Shown here piece by piece: positions 43,592 through 55,300 of a stretch of DNA of 64,000 nt; position 1 is the first letter of the stretch, and every line of letters begins with the position of its first letter. The notes under the pieces were generated by a model. It was not told where the DNA came from and did no database searches. It saw nothing but the letters and a program-made list of their open reading frames with translations. A program made the position numbers and the translations under genes. The DNA is taken from the NCBI GenBank assembly GCA_964420605.1, contig CAYQUC010000002.1, forward strand, positions 45,940 through 109,939, written 5' to 3'. The DNA is from CAYQUC01 sp964420605 (GTDB lineage Bacteria > Pseudomonadota > Gammaproteobacteria > UBA6429 > Thiohalophilaceae).

Positions 43592-46390
43592 TTACTCGGC
43601 TAACCCGACTAAAGTAAAGCCTGCCCAATATTTAGGTTCTGGATATTGTTGTCTAATGGAGGACATAGCGTATTGTAAAGCAAGGGCTTTATTACCGTGT
43701 TTAAGATAGTTTTGATAAAAATGTACCATGAGTTTTTTTGTCACTTGATCATCAATATTCCATAAACTGACAAGCAATGATCGTGCACCTGCAGTTAAAA
43801 AAGCGCGCGGAAAACCAATAACACCTTCACCGGATATTTGCCCCAAACCGGTTTGGCAGGCACTAAGGGTGACTAAATCAGCATTGAGTGTAAAGTTTTT
43901 AAGGATATCTTTGGCCGTTAATATTCCTGGATAATCTGGAATGTTGATGGTGGATGAATCATTTTGTAGTTGAATATTTTTGGTGATTTCTTTAGCGTTA
44001 TTAAGGTGTACTGGTAGGCGTGGATCGGATTTAATAGTGATTGTATCAGCATTTTTTGACAAGCTGATATCTTCTGAGTAGAGCTTACTCATTATAATAT
44101 AGGATTGTAAAGGTGCATTTGTACAAACAACACCATGCGTCGCAAAATGTAAAACTGAATAATTAGGATGCCAGGCATCTAGTCGTAATCGGTCGGCTTG
44201 TTGTTTAATAAAAAGACTCGCTTTTTGATGTTTAAAGAGTGCGGCAATTTGTCGGGCTTCTTGTTCGGCACCGGGTAATCTGTCGATGGCAATTGTTTGA
44301 TTACAACGAGTTATGGTCTTGGGCATTTTGGGGTTACCCACAATCCAGGCGTTTGCATTTTGGTGGTTAAATTGCCTTGGTTTTTTTGCCAATATCCTCC
44401 AGGTCGCTTCTGATACTGCGTAGCTTAAAGAGTGCTGCTCACCTAGATATTGTCCATGAGCAGAGCGTAAGGCAGCAAAAGGTAATAACCACAAATTTCC
44501 ATGAGGTACAATGATCACCGTTTCATTTTTGTTTTTTGGTAATAAGGTTTTTATGGGTGCAATTATCAATTGGTATAATTGTTGTGAAATTTTTTGTTCT
44601 GATAAGTTTGAACTTGAAATGCTTGAGTTTGTAGCAGTACCCGAAATGTTTGATACCAGTAATACACCACGCGGTTTGGAAACATTTAATGCATGACGAT
44701 ACTGTTCGATTAATGTATTTAGTTCTGATTGCGTAATGGGAATAATGTGACCTTGAATTTTTCCAGTTGGAGGTTTTACAATAACTATAGTTTTATTTTT
44801 TAAAGTATAAGTTTCTAAAAAAGTGACTGGAGGCGGAGTAATTCGTTTAATTTTTGTTGGAACAGTTAGGGTACTAGTATGGCTTTGTCGGGTATGATCA
44901 CTGCGTAAATCGGGTTTACCGAGACTTATTGCGCTGCTCATTTGAGCAGTCGAGAAAGAGGCTGTGTTTGTGAAGTTGTTTTGATAAAATTTAGAATTAT
45001 CTCTACCGTAAAAAAATTTAACAGCTGATAATGTGCCAATTTTTTTTACTGTGTTTCTAGAAAGATACCTTTTTCTTTTTATGAGTAATTTTTTTAAAAT
45101 TTTACCACGGCTTCGTTCAATCACACGTCTGACCATTTGATAATCATTTTTCTGTTGAGCGTATTTTAATGTTGTTTGTATAAACTCATTGCGAACTTGC
45201 TGGTGGTTTTCTAATATACTGACTTTACCTTGATCCGTATAATATCCTGAGGTTCTTTTAGTTACGGCCTTCATGTATAAATTATAGTGTTTTATTGCAG
45301 TTTTAAATTCACCTCGTTGAGAATATATTTTTGCTAGTCCACCATTAGCGTGCCATGTTATTGATTCGTTAGTTGACAATAAATTTAATTTTAATGCTTG
45401 AAAGTAATAACGTTCGGCGATAGTTGAGTGTCCAAGTAAAAGATGGGTTGTTGCAAGATGTACTATGGCGCTACTTCGACCTGCATTGTCTTTTGCTATG
45501 ACGTAGAGTTGTTCAGATTGTAATAGATTTTTTAATGCCTGTGAATAATTCCCGGTTTCTCGCAAGTGAACGCCAACAGCAAGTAAGGTTTGGCGTAGTG
45601 CTATCATTGGCGTTTTTTGGTAGTTATTTTTTAATGCTAGCTGTAACCAGATTTTAGCTTTATCAAATTTTTTATCTTTAATTGCACTCCACGCCAAATT
45701 GGAGTGAATTTTACGGCTATACAGTTGTAAGTTAGATTTTAGACTTATTTTTAATGCTTTGCTATAGAGTACATTTGCTTGTTTGAACTGGTTTTGTTGT
45801 AGGTACATATTGCCTGCATTCATTATTAGCACGATAGTTATTTCTGTTTCTAGTGATTTTGGAGAGAACTTGAGTGCAGTTATGAAATTCTTAATTCCAC
45901 CACGATACACTGCAGTGTTGATAGCTTGGCCGTTACTAGGCCGATACCCTTTGTCGTTTGAACGTAAATTGCTTAATGTGTTTCTTATTTTTGTGCTTGA
46001 TTCTGTTTTTTGTTTTGTAAGTGTCATCATACCGTGTTCGTATTGTGCTAAAGCATCTTGGTAGCGAGCGCTTTGTTCGTGTAATTGTCCAATTCTGTTA
46101 TTGATGACAGCCATTGCAATATAATCATTTTTTGAATTTGCTAACGTTAGTACTGTTATGAATTGTTTAATTTTTGTGTTTCGAGAACGTTGTGAACTTG
46201 ATGGAGATTTGGTTTTGTTTATTTTTGTCAAAGCAGAGATAATTTCTTTTCGGTCAGCTGCGACGGGTTCAGCAGCAAAGCTGTATGTTGATAAAAAGTA
46301 ATGTGAAGTTAAGGCAATAAAAATGATAACCTTTATTTGATTATACTCGGTATTGTTTTTAGGCTTTACTTTCGAGTATATTTTTTTCAT
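43592..46390 (-). CDS. Secreted TPR-CHAT protease-like protein
   Basis: A 932-residue protein with signal peptide (up to TYSFA), about eight TPR units over 60-420 (for example MYLQQNQFKQANVLYSKALK) and a C-terminal CHAT domain (caspase HetF-associated with TPRs). The caspase-like dyad is visible: His752 in HFATHG and Cys845 in LSACQTGLG, followed by the typical VIGFPRAFLTAGARSLLVSL and WNIDDQ. CHAT proteases cleave partner proteins; in gene neighbourhoods such as Craspase they act in programmed damage responses (family knowledge). AGGAT precedes the ATG. It is followed upstream on the same strand by a caspase lipoprotein, so the two may form an operon. Confidence 0.85.
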   Translation of the reverse strand: MKKIYSKVKPKNNTEYNQIKVIIFIALTSHYFLSTYSFAAEPVAADRKEIISALTKINKTKSPSSSQRSRNTKIKQFITVLTLANSKNDYIAMAVINNRIGQLHEQSARYQDALAQYEHGMMTLTKQKTESSTKIRNTLSNLRSNDKGYRPSNGQAINTAVYRGGIKNFITALKFSPKSLETEITIVLIMNAGNMYLQQNQFKQANVLYSKALKISLKSNLQLYSRKIHSNLAWSAIKDKKFDKAKIWLQLALKNNYQKTPMIALRQTLLAVGVHLRETGNYSQALKNLLQSEQLYVIAKDNAGRSSAIVHLATTHLLLGHSTIAERYYFQALKLNLLSTNESITWHANGGLAKIYSQRGEFKTAIKHYNLYMKAVTKRTSGYYTDQGKVSILENHQQVRNEFIQTTLKYAQQKNDYQMVRRVIERSRGKILKKLLIKRKRYLSRNTVKKIGTLSAVKFFYGRDNSKFYQNNFTNTASFSTAQMSSAISLGKPDLRSDHTRQSHTSTLTVPTKIKRITPPPVTFLETYTLKNKTIVIVKPPTGKIQGHIIPITQSELNTLIEQYRHALNVSKPRGVLLVSNISGTATNSSISSSNLSEQKISQQLYQLIIAPIKTLLPKNKNETVIIVPHGNLWLLPFAALRSAHGQYLGEQHSLSYAVSEATWRILAKKPRQFNHQNANAWIVGNPKMPKTITRCNQTIAIDRLPGAEQEARQIAALFKHQKASLFIKQQADRLRLDAWHPNYSVLHFATHGVVCTNAPLQSYIIMSKLYSEDISLSKNADTITIKSDPRLPVHLNNAKEITKNIQLQNDSSTINIPDYPGILTAKDILKNFTLNADLVTLSACQTGLGQISGEGVIGFPRAFLTAGARSLLVSLWNIDDQVTKKLMVHFYQNYLKHGNKALALQYAMSSIRQQYPEPKYWAGFTLVGLAE

Positions 46391-46436
46391 GGTTTATCCT
46401 AAAGAAATAGTTATACTTCTGAGTTAATAAAACGTT

Positions 46437-48488
46437 CTATTTTAACGTGTTTAGATTTTCGCGATAAATATTTAATACTCGATTGATGGTTTTCCAGTTT
46501 TTAATAATCGGCTGATTGATGCCTCGAGTTGTACCCATTGCGGCATTAGCCAATAGTTCTTCAAGTGGGTTTCGTGTCTTACCGTTAGATTGTTTTAGAG
46601 CAATGCCACGTGTTACTGGACCTTGGTTGAGGAAGCTGAAATCGGCATATTCTGTGGTTGCAATAAGTTTTAACATATCGCGCATTTTTGTCTTATCGCG
46701 CGGTAAGCTTGCTTTTAATGTTGTCTTCCACTGTTGATTGGGTGCGATAAATTCTTGTTGGCCTCTGGCCGGAAGTATTACCGATACACTACCATCACTT
46801 GATAAATCGAGTAATGCAATATAAATATTTTTTCGTGATTGATTACTAACCTGCATGGTGAATTGTTGGCCTGCAGGTAAATTTAGGTTAAGGGATTTTT
46901 TATTGTTAGAATCATTTATGGCTGTTAGTTGAAAATTTATTGATAACTCTGATTGATTATTATCAATGGCTAAAATGTTGTACCACTTTGCCCAGTGGGT
47001 GATTTGTTTTACGGTTCTGGTTACAGCATTACTATCTTTGATGGAAATTCTCGGTGATATTTCAGTTGGATCGCCACCTTCGGTAATAATGTTACCGTGG
47101 TCTTGTCGTAGTAATAAATCGTAACCTTTTGCAATCTTTGTAAATTTAATGTGTTTAAAGTTGGATAGTTTAGACTTAATTTTTTGTAATGTTTCCGAGG
47201 ATTTAGTATCTTTAATATAAATCTTTAAGGTTTTGTCGCTCCAATGATGTTCACGTTCGATTGCGCGTGATGCTGCTTGTGTGATTTCACCTGTTACAAT
47301 ACGGGCCTTTGACCATGTAGTATCGACACTGTTAATTTCAATTTTAGCAATTGTTGGTGTGTTAGTTCCAAAAGATTTTGTACCGGGCGAATAGACATCG
47401 AATAGCGATTTTTCTGTTATGCCATGTACTTGACCTACATTTAAAATGACATAATTTTTAAACCAAGGTTTAACCAAAATATAAGGTTCTGCAATGAGGC
47501 TTTTATCGCTAAATATATATTGATCTTGACCTGGCCCTTCGAGTTGAGGGTGCTGGCTACGGTATTTTTCATTCACGCGATTTAAAACTTTTTCCATAAT
47601 ATCGCGATATGTTGCATTGGCTTTGGCTTTACGAATTTCATCGGCCAAAAACCAGCTCATCGCGCCATAGGCTTTGCCATCTACTTCGAGCTCATACGAT
47701 AATTCATCTGCAGCAGCACCAGAAATTAGTGCATAGCGGGCATCATGAGGTCGTAAATCATTTTTACCTTCATTGACGGTTTGAGTCTGTATAACAGTAT
47801 TGTAAGCACGTTTTGGTGGTACACGTTGATCGGCTGTTACGGTACGTGATAATCCTGAACCGCGTATGGCTGAACCTGAATGGCAGCTATCAAAAATAAA
47901 AGTAACATTGGGTGATTTGTTGCTTAATGTTTCTAATAACAAATTCAGTTCATCGTCGGTAATATCTTGGTTTGGGTTTGGTGCAACATGGCTACTGTCG
48001 TACGGTACTATTGTTTCATCATAACCATCAGTTTCATCGCCATTGATATCTTTTAAGCGTGAACCATGACCGCTGTAATGAAATACAATGATTGATTGTT
48101 GGTTGGCATTGGCAATGAGGTGCTGTTGTAGTTCATTTAAAATAGCACGTCGTGTTGCTTGTTCATTGGTTAATACTCGAATATGTTTAGCATCATCTGT
48201 AAATCCAAATCGGTTAATGAGTATGGACTTCATATTATGCACATCATTAACTGCACCATTAAGATTTTTTTGATATTGATATTGATTAATACCAACGAGT
48301 AACGCAAATTTATTGACATTTTTTGTAGCCGATTCTGATGTTGAGGTGCTGTTATTTAATTTTTTAATTGTGATTATTTGCTCATCATTAGGTGCGGCAC
48401 AACTCATTGTCAGAATTACAAATGCAATGAATAACATGATGAATAGGACTTCATTAATAGTGTGCTGCTGTTTAATGTTATGTATCAT
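46437..48488 (-). CDS. Caspase-like (C14) lipoprotein with DUF4384
   Basis: About 683 residues. ATG at 48488 follows GTGGAGGCAGGA and places the lipobox LTMSCAA correctly; a GTG seven codons upstream is less likely. The metacaspase domain (about 50-330) has FALLVGINQYQ, His141 in HYSGHGS and Cys202 in DSCHSG. A DUF4384 segment lies around 560-640 (IYIALLDLSSDGSVSVILPA). Probably tethered to the outer membrane, facing the periplasm. First gene of a minus-strand pair with the TPR-CHAT gene (46-base gap). Bacterial metacaspases cleave after basic residues (family knowledge). Confidence 0.87.
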   Translation of the reverse strand: MIHNIKQQHTINEVLFIMLFIAFVILTMSCAAPNDEQIITIKKLNNSTSTSESATKNVNKFALLVGINQYQYQKNLNGAVNDVHNMKSILINRFGFTDDAKHIRVLTNEQATRRAILNELQQHLIANANQQSIIVFHYSGHGSRLKDINGDETDGYDETIVPYDSSHVAPNPNQDITDDELNLLLETLSNKSPNVTFIFDSCHSGSAIRGSGLSRTVTADQRVPPKRAYNTVIQTQTVNEGKNDLRPHDARYALISGAAADELSYELEVDGKAYGAMSWFLADEIRKAKANATYRDIMEKVLNRVNEKYRSQHPQLEGPGQDQYIFSDKSLIAEPYILVKPWFKNYVILNVGQVHGITEKSLFDVYSPGTKSFGTNTPTIAKIEINSVDTTWSKARIVTGEITQAASRAIEREHHWSDKTLKIYIKDTKSSETLQKIKSKLSNFKHIKFTKIAKGYDLLLRQDHGNIITEGGDPTEISPRISIKDSNAVTRTVKQITHWAKWYNILAIDNNQSELSINFQLTAINDSNNKKSLNLNLPAGQQFTMQVSNQSRKNIYIALLDLSSDGSVSVILPARGQQEFIAPNQQWKTTLKASLPRDKTKMRDMLKLIATTEYADFSFLNQGPVTRGIALKQSNGKTRNPLEELLANAAMGTTRGINQPIIKNWKTINRVLNIYRENLNTLK

Positions 48489-48731
48489 TCCTGCCTCCAC
48501 TGAACCCACTAATTTACTTTTAGTTATTTTTTAGTCCGACTTATATAGTAGTAAAAACAAGCCACAAATCCATAATGCAAATTGATGCAGTTATTCAGAT
48601 TGCAATTATTTGAGCTCAAATGCAGCATCAAACTAGGTTATGATCTATATTTAATCTACGTTTGCTTGTTATCAAGAGTCTCAGGCGTAAATAACCATAA
48701 AATAATAGTTAATAATATATGGTAAATTCTT

Positions 48732-50198
48732 ATGATTTCTTATCGTTACGTCAGTAACTATCTCATTGTACGGTTATTGTCCGTTTTATTCTTTCTTGCA
48801 TCTAATGGCTGTATGTCCAATGCACCGCATCGCATTAAAACTGAGTCGGTTGATACAAACTTAGTTAGCTTTGTTTCAGATTCAGCACAAAAAGAATTGG
48901 TGGCGCAGTACAGTATTGAAAATCACCCAGAATTTACTCTGGGTTTTGTTGAGTTTGATGATCAAGGCGATTTTTGGTCTCGAAACCAGCTTAACGCACT
49001 AGAGAAAGTAATCATTAAAGAATCAAAACGCACTGATACCAGCGGATTATTGATTATGGTTTTTGTTCATGGCTGGAAACATAATGCTGCTGTTTGCGAT
49101 GAAAATGTAGTGTGTTTTCGTGAAGTGTTACAAGGCTTATATAATACGGAGCGTATTCGAGCCCGACAGAAGGATATTTTACCACGCCGCATTGTTGGTG
49201 TTTTTGTTGGCTGGCGTGGACTTTCGGTCACGCCGGTAGGGCTAACCGAACTGACGTTTTGGGGACGAAAAGAAACCGCACATAAAGTTGGTAAAGGCCA
49301 AGTATTGGAATTATTTACGCGTTTAGAAGTATTACGCGACCGCATTAATGTAACGAATAATAATACAAATTTAATAATTATTGGTCATAGCTTCGGAGCT
49401 GCGGTAACGTTCTCTGCATTGTCTAGTTTATTTTTAGAGCGACAAACACGCAGTGACATGGCCGCGAGTTATGATAATCCTAAAGATATTGTTGATGGTT
49501 TTGCAGACATGGTGGTTTTGGTTAACCCTGCGTTTGAAGCATCTTTATACACAGGAATAAATGATCTGGCACGAAACCGAAACTCCTACTCGCGACATCA
49601 GCCTGTTGTGCTGACGGTTATTCAATCTGAAACAGATTCTGCAACGGGAATTGCATTTCCGGTTGGTCAATTTTTTTCTACTTTATTTGAAGATACTAGT
49701 AGCAAAAAACAAAATGATACATTACTAACATCGCTCGGAAACTACGAAGGATATCGAACACATTCATTAGCGCGAATTTCAAAGAATTCTTTTCGTGGTG
49801 ATGGTCCGGGTCTTATTGATGATATAACTGAATTTGATGGTAGTGAATCACGTGGTGATAGTGATTGCATGTGCAGTTATCTGGATGCCAAAGTACTATC
49901 GAGTATTGATATTGCCCGTAATGCAGAAATTTTAAAATTAAGAAATGAAAGCAACAATATTGATGAAAATCGCATTTACGGCAATGTGGAATTAACCCGG
50001 TTTAATAAAGACATTCATCCTTATATTCCGTTTGTGGTTATTGGTGCGACGGATGAAATCATTACAGAACATAATGGAATTTATAATAAATTGTTCTTAA
50101 ATTTTTTACGTGAGTACGTTGGCCAAATGGACGAACGAAAAAACTATTTATTAAGAAATAAAACAACAAAACCAGCAGTCACTCTATTTTCAAAATAA
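48732..50198 (+). CDS. Lipase-like alpha/beta hydrolase, probable lipoprotein
   Basis: A 488-residue protein with an N-terminal hydrophobic segment ending in SNGCMSN, a slightly unusual lipobox. The oxyanion region FVHGWKHNA lies near 111, and the nucleophile elbow GHSFGAA places Ser220. Resembles DUF900-type or secreted esterase/lipase hydrolases; a later FVVIGATDEII could hold the catalytic Asp and the final His remains unclear. Divergent from the caspase lipoprotein. Substrate unknown. Confidence 0.75.
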   Translation: MISYRYVSNYLIVRLLSVLFFLASNGCMSNAPHRIKTESVDTNLVSFVSDSAQKELVAQYSIENHPEFTLGFVEFDDQGDFWSRNQLNALEKVIIKESKRTDTSGLLIMVFVHGWKHNAAVCDENVVCFREVLQGLYNTERIRARQKDILPRRIVGVFVGWRGLSVTPVGLTELTFWGRKETAHKVGKGQVLELFTRLEVLRDRINVTNNNTNLIIIGHSFGAAVTFSALSSLFLERQTRSDMAASYDNPKDIVDGFADMVVLVNPAFEASLYTGINDLARNRNSYSRHQPVVLTVIQSETDSATGIAFPVGQFFSTLFEDTSSKKQNDTLLTSLGNYEGYRTHSLARISKNSFRGDGPGLIDDITEFDGSESRGDSDCMCSYLDAKVLSSIDIARNAEILKLRNESNNIDENRIYGNVELTRFNKDIHPYIPFVVIGATDEIITEHNGIYNKLFLNFLREYVGQMDERKNYLLRNKTTKPAVTLFSK

Positions 50199-50391
50199 TC
50201 TAATCCTGATTGGATCTATTTTTGTATGGTCTATTATATTTATATACTCGATTTTTAGTACTTAATGCAGTTAATTTTTGTTAACTATTTACATTTCTAT
50301 TATCCATAATTGGTATTTAATTAAAGGTAACAGTGCAAACGCATATTTCAATATGATTTATGGGTTTCCTAAACATTATTGAGAAATAATA

Positions 50392-52044
50392 ATGATTAAT
50401 CATTTATACAGCGGTTTGTTAAGTATTATTAAGCACGGCTTATTTTTGTTTACGTCAGTAGTATTATTATCCTGCGCACCAAATTCACAGCAACCCTTCG
50501 ATGCTTCTTATTCTACAGCACTAAAAACAGCTAATGCAGATGATCTAATGATCGTCGACTGTTTGTTGCCCGGTAAAATTAAGCGTATAGGACAAATGGC
50601 AACGTATATTTCGAAACCCAGACCAATTAAAACCTCGGCAGTTAATTGCGGTATTCGAGGTGGTAGTTATGTTGCCTACGATCGTAGCAATTATCAGACT
50701 GCCCGAAAAGTATGGTTAGCGACAGCACAGCAAGGTGATAAAAAATCTCAGAATTACTTAGGTGAAATTTATGAAAAAGGCTTGGGTACTGCACCAGATT
50801 ACAAAACGGCTGCTAAATGGTATGAACTTTCTGCTAAACAAGGATTCGCTGCAGCACAAATAAATATTGGAAAATTGTATGAAGCGGGTCTTGGTGTCGC
50901 TAAAGACATGACTAAAGCGTTGTACTGGTACCGTCAAGCCTCGGGCTTATCCGATTTAATCCAAAATCAGATACCTGTTGAACAGCAAAGTGATGGTGCT
51001 GGTCCAACAATCGAAATTATTGAACCTTTAGTACCACCAACTAGAGGAATAATACTTGTTCAGTTAGAGCCCAACGTAGAAACTCGGCTTATTAAAGGAC
51101 GTATCAGTAGCAAAGCGGGACTTGCAAAGTTAAGAATAAATAATAAAGAGGTTAGTTTTAACCAACAACATTATTTCGAGTCTGATGTTGATATTAGTGA
51201 AGGTGGGAGTCGAGTAACCATCGTTGCGGTAGATAAGCGTGGCCGAAAAGCAACACGTTCAATCATTTTAAAACCGGCTAAAAAATATTTGGCAGAACAT
51301 AATTTTGGCCGATATCATGCTCTGGTAATCGGTAACAATAATTATGATTATTTAAATTCCTTACAAACACCAATATCCGATGCGAAAGCAATATCAAAAA
51401 TTTTAAAAGAAAAATACGGTTTTCATGTGACGACACTGTTAAATCAGAATCGGTCTGAAATATTAAATGCGTTGAGTAATCTTCGTGCCAAATTAAACAG
51501 TAATGATAATTTACTTATTTATTATGCCGGTCATGGTGAAATTGACAAACAAAATAATCGCGGTCATTGGCTACCGGTTGATGCAGAGACTGAAAGAAGA
51601 ACTAACTGGATTTCGAATGTGGCATTAACCGATATTCTACACAATATGACGATTAAACACATATTAGTCGTTGCAGATTCCTGTTATTCCGGAACCTTAA
51701 CGCGTTCAGTTTTAACCTCGTTAAAACCCGGACTAAGTGATGAGGCACTACACGCTTATTATCAATCGATTAGTTCAAAACGCTCACGCACGGCATTAAC
51801 CTCGGGTGGCATAAAACCGGTGCTCGATGCTGGCAGTAATGGTCATTCAGTTTTTGCTAATGCTTTTATATCAATACTCAATTCAAATAATGACGTTTTA
51901 GAAGGTGCCGATCTCGCTATTTATTTAAAGAAAAGTGTTCATAGCGCAGCAAGTAATAAACGCTTTGAACAAGTACCTGAATATGCGCCTATTGACCACT
52001 CTGGTCATGAAGCTGGTGATTTTTTATTTATACCCGTAAGTTAA
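50392..52044 (+). CDS. Sel1-repeat caspase-like (C14) lipoprotein
   Basis: A 550-residue lipoprotein (lipobox VLLSCAP). Two Sel1 repeats at about 118-188 (NYLGEIYEKGLGTAPDYKTA, INIGKLYEAGLGVAKDM), an Ig-like beta region (about 210-300), then a C14 domain: ALVIGNNNYDYLNSLQTP, His381 in YYAGHGE, Cys431 in VADSCYSG. This Sel1-caspase layout is common in gammaproteobacterial metacaspases. It starts a likely operon with the small membrane protein, the subtilase and the barrel proteins. Confidence 0.87.
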   Translation: MINHLYSGLLSIIKHGLFLFTSVVLLSCAPNSQQPFDASYSTALKTANADDLMIVDCLLPGKIKRIGQMATYISKPRPIKTSAVNCGIRGGSYVAYDRSNYQTARKVWLATAQQGDKKSQNYLGEIYEKGLGTAPDYKTAAKWYELSAKQGFAAAQINIGKLYEAGLGVAKDMTKALYWYRQASGLSDLIQNQIPVEQQSDGAGPTIEIIEPLVPPTRGIILVQLEPNVETRLIKGRISSKAGLAKLRINNKEVSFNQQHYFESDVDISEGGSRVTIVAVDKRGRKATRSIILKPAKKYLAEHNFGRYHALVIGNNNYDYLNSLQTPISDAKAISKILKEKYGFHVTTLLNQNRSEILNALSNLRAKLNSNDNLLIYYAGHGEIDKQNNRGHWLPVDAETERRTNWISNVALTDILHNMTIKHILVVADSCYSGTLTRSVLTSLKPGLSDEALHAYYQSISSKRSRTALTSGGIKPVLDAGSNGHSVFANAFISILNSNNDVLEGADLAIYLKKSVHSAASNKRFEQVPEYAPIDHSGHEAGDFLFIPVS

Positions 52045-52073
52045 TTTTTAAAACCAAATGGAGAATAGAAATT

Positions 52074-52256
52074 ATGAATATATTTTTTGCTGTTATTTGT
52101 TTTCTTGCTGCTGCTATTTTAATTGTTGATGCAATAGTTGGTTGGCGATTATTTCGTTGGGCCTACGGTAAGTTACCACGTTGGTTAGAACGAACGTTAG
52201 AAATATTAACTGGAGTTGTGTTTTCTATTGGTGGTATTTTATTAGTGACTTCATAG
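52074..52256 (+). CDS. Small two-helix membrane protein
   Basis: A 60-residue protein with two hydrophobic segments (FFAVICFLAAAILIVDAIVG and LTGVVFSIGGILLVTS) around a basic loop (RWAYGKLPRWLER). AATGGAGAATAGAA precedes the start. It follows the caspase gene by 29 bases. Function unknown. Confidence 0.6.
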   Translation: MNIFFAVICFLAAAILIVDAIVGWRLFRWAYGKLPRWLERTLEILTGVVFSIGGILLVTS

Positions 52257-52314
52257 TTTATTTTTAAAATGTAATGCACGAGTAATAATAAAAAAAATAA
52301 AATTTTTAAGGTGT

Positions 52315-55300
52315 GTGAGGGGGAGTGTGTTTATTAAAAATAAACAAAAACCAGTATTATTTGTTGGTTTTTTTTACGCGATATCAGTTGCTGTGTATTC
52401 TATTTCATATGCTGAAGCTGAAGTGCGCATAATAAAAAAAACTGATACGCAGTCAATGGTAGTTCCAGTATTGCCCAAGACCCGTAAAGCAATCGAAGCT
52501 AGGTTATCTGAATTAAAGCACACTCACGCGCTAATTCAATTTGTAAGAAACCCAACTAGAAAAGAATTACAGCAATTAAAAAAATTAGGCCTTGTTTTAA
52601 AAAAACATCAAGGTAAATTTCAATGGCTGGCAGAAATACGAAAAATACAAATATTAGATTTTAACAATGTAAACTTTGTTAAAAAACATCCTGTAGCCGG
52701 CTTGCTACAGACCGTTACTGAAATAAAATCCAGTGCTAAATTTTTATCAGCAATTTTGAAGGATGGGGTTTACCCAAAACACCAGTTTAGTGATGGCAGT
52801 GTTGAGCTTTACGTTGGTTTTTATCAAGCTATTTCTGCAGATACTATTGATGCAGCTTTGGCTGCACTGGGTGCTTCGCGTACAGGTAAAATAGGCGCAC
52901 TCAATAACGTTAAGGTTAAAATACACAAAAGTAAATTAACAGCACTATCAGAACGAGATGAGGTGCTATGGCTTGATCGAATCGGCTTAGGTGATTCTGG
53001 TAGTAATACCAACATTCGAAATTCCATTAATAGCGTGGTAGTGAATGGTGCGCCGTATAATTTATCAGGCGTTAATGTTCAAGTTGGTGTTTGGGATGAA
53101 GGGTTAATTGAAAGTACACATCCAGATTTAACAGGGCGAATAACAGCCGGTATTGGTGAGCCGAGTATTGTGTCATCACATGCAACCCATGTTGCCGGTA
53201 CTTTAGCAGGCGATGGAACTGGCGATCCGTTACGCCAGGGTGTAGCTCCCGCTGTTCATCAATATTCATACTCGATTAATGACAATGATTTTGAAGTGGC
53301 AGAACACAGCAGCGCGATGAATACAGTTAATATTGATATGGCGAATAATTCATGGGGTATATCACCATCGTGTAATCAAGTTGGATATTATAAGGCTCGC
53401 TCAGCGGAATTTGATACGCTAATTTTTGGTAGCTGGCCAGGTAATCCAGGGCGCTTACCCGTGACCTTTTCTGCCGGTAATAATGGTGCTTCTGGGCTTG
53501 CAGCAAACTGTACTAGTGCCGTGAATGCCGGCACCTTGCGCCAACCAGGTGCAACTGCTAAAAATCCTATCGTGGTCGGTGCAATAGATTATTTAGCATC
53601 ACCGCCGGTAGTGGCTGCTTTTAGTAGTCGAGGTCCCACTATTTATGGCATGTTAAAACCTGATATTGTAGCGCCGGGGTGTTCCGGTGCTTCGTGTAAT
53701 AATGTTAGTTGTGGTCCATCGCTTACCTGTACAACCTGCGTTGGGGCATCCTGCAACACCGCAATTAATTCGACGGTTCCCGTTAATACCTACGGTTTTT
53801 CTGCCGGTACCTCGATGTCAACACCGGCGGTTACTGGCACCATGGCGTTAATGTTGGAACAATATCGTGCTAGCTTCCTTGGTAATGTGTTGAGTAATGC
53901 AACAATGCTTCCGTCTACCTTTAAAGTCATTTTAGTTCATAGTGCTGATGATATTTTACCAACAGGACCGGATTATGAAACTGGTTATGGTTTGGTCAAT
54001 GCACAACAGGCGGTGGATCTCATTAGCGATAAACGCTTGGTTGAAAGTAGCTTGGCTAATACCAGTGACAGTGAAATTTACAGCGTTGTGGTGGCAACCG
54101 GTGATACTGAATTAAAAGTGACTCTAGCATGGGATGACTATCCATCATCGGCCATCTTTGGTGGACAAGCCGGTGTTGAAAACCAATTGGATTTATTATT
54201 AATTTCACCCACGGGGCAATATTACAGCCCGTGGCAATTAAATCCAACGACACGAAATTTATCAGCTCAACCAGCAGCAACCTTGGTAGAAGCGAATACT
54301 AATGCTTTTCGTGATGATGAAAATATCGTCGAACAAGTTGTCATTGCAATGCCTGCGCCTGGTTTATGGAATATTAAAATTACAGCACGATCAATAAATC
54401 CATTAAGTGCGGGACAAACTTTTTCACTGGTCGCCGGCGCTGACACTCACAATAAAATACTAGGGCCACAGGTTAGTATTATGCAAGTCCTCGATCGCTC
54501 AGGCAGCATGACTGCGGTTGCCAATGGCAACGTTAGCCCTGACACCAAGTTAGAACGATTAAAAACTGTCGCAAAAGATTTTATTGATTTAGTTACAGAT
54601 GAAGGGCACGAATTAGGAATAGTGCAATTCAATCAAAATGTTGTGCCTTTTTCAGCACAGCTGGTTGCACCGGCTTATACTAACGCTGATATGGCGCTTG
54701 CGACACTAGATGTGACTCGGGCAAATCAATTAAAACATGCTATAGATGATATTACTGCTGCAGGGGCAACCTCAATTGGTGATGGGCTTAATGCCGCACA
54801 GCAACAGTTAACGAGTTCATTAGTGGCCAGTCCACATAGGATGATTTTGTTAGTAACCGATGGTAAAGAAAATTCTCCACAATTTATCGCGGATGTCGAA
54901 GATACTTTGGTTGCGCAAGGAGTACGAGTTTATCCATTGGCCTTGGTGTATGGCGATGCCAATATTTATGGCGACAGGTTAAGTGCACTAGCCGATGCTA
55001 CTGGAGGACACTATTCAATTGCGAATGAGAATAGCCCGTTTGAAAAGGCCTATCTGGAAATTATGGCGCAGGCGGTTGGATGGTCGGTAAGTGGCGATCC
55101 GGTTTACGATTTGGCACGAGGTGAAACTGTTACAATTCCTGTATCGGTTGCATACGATGAGACAGGCGTAATTTTTACTGCATTTTGGCAGCAGTACGAT
55201 AATGCAGTGGACATGAGTTTAATCATACCGAGTGATAACAAAGATGTACCGTTAAAACTCATTAGCAGTGATACAGTGTCACGAACATTTCGCTATGGTT

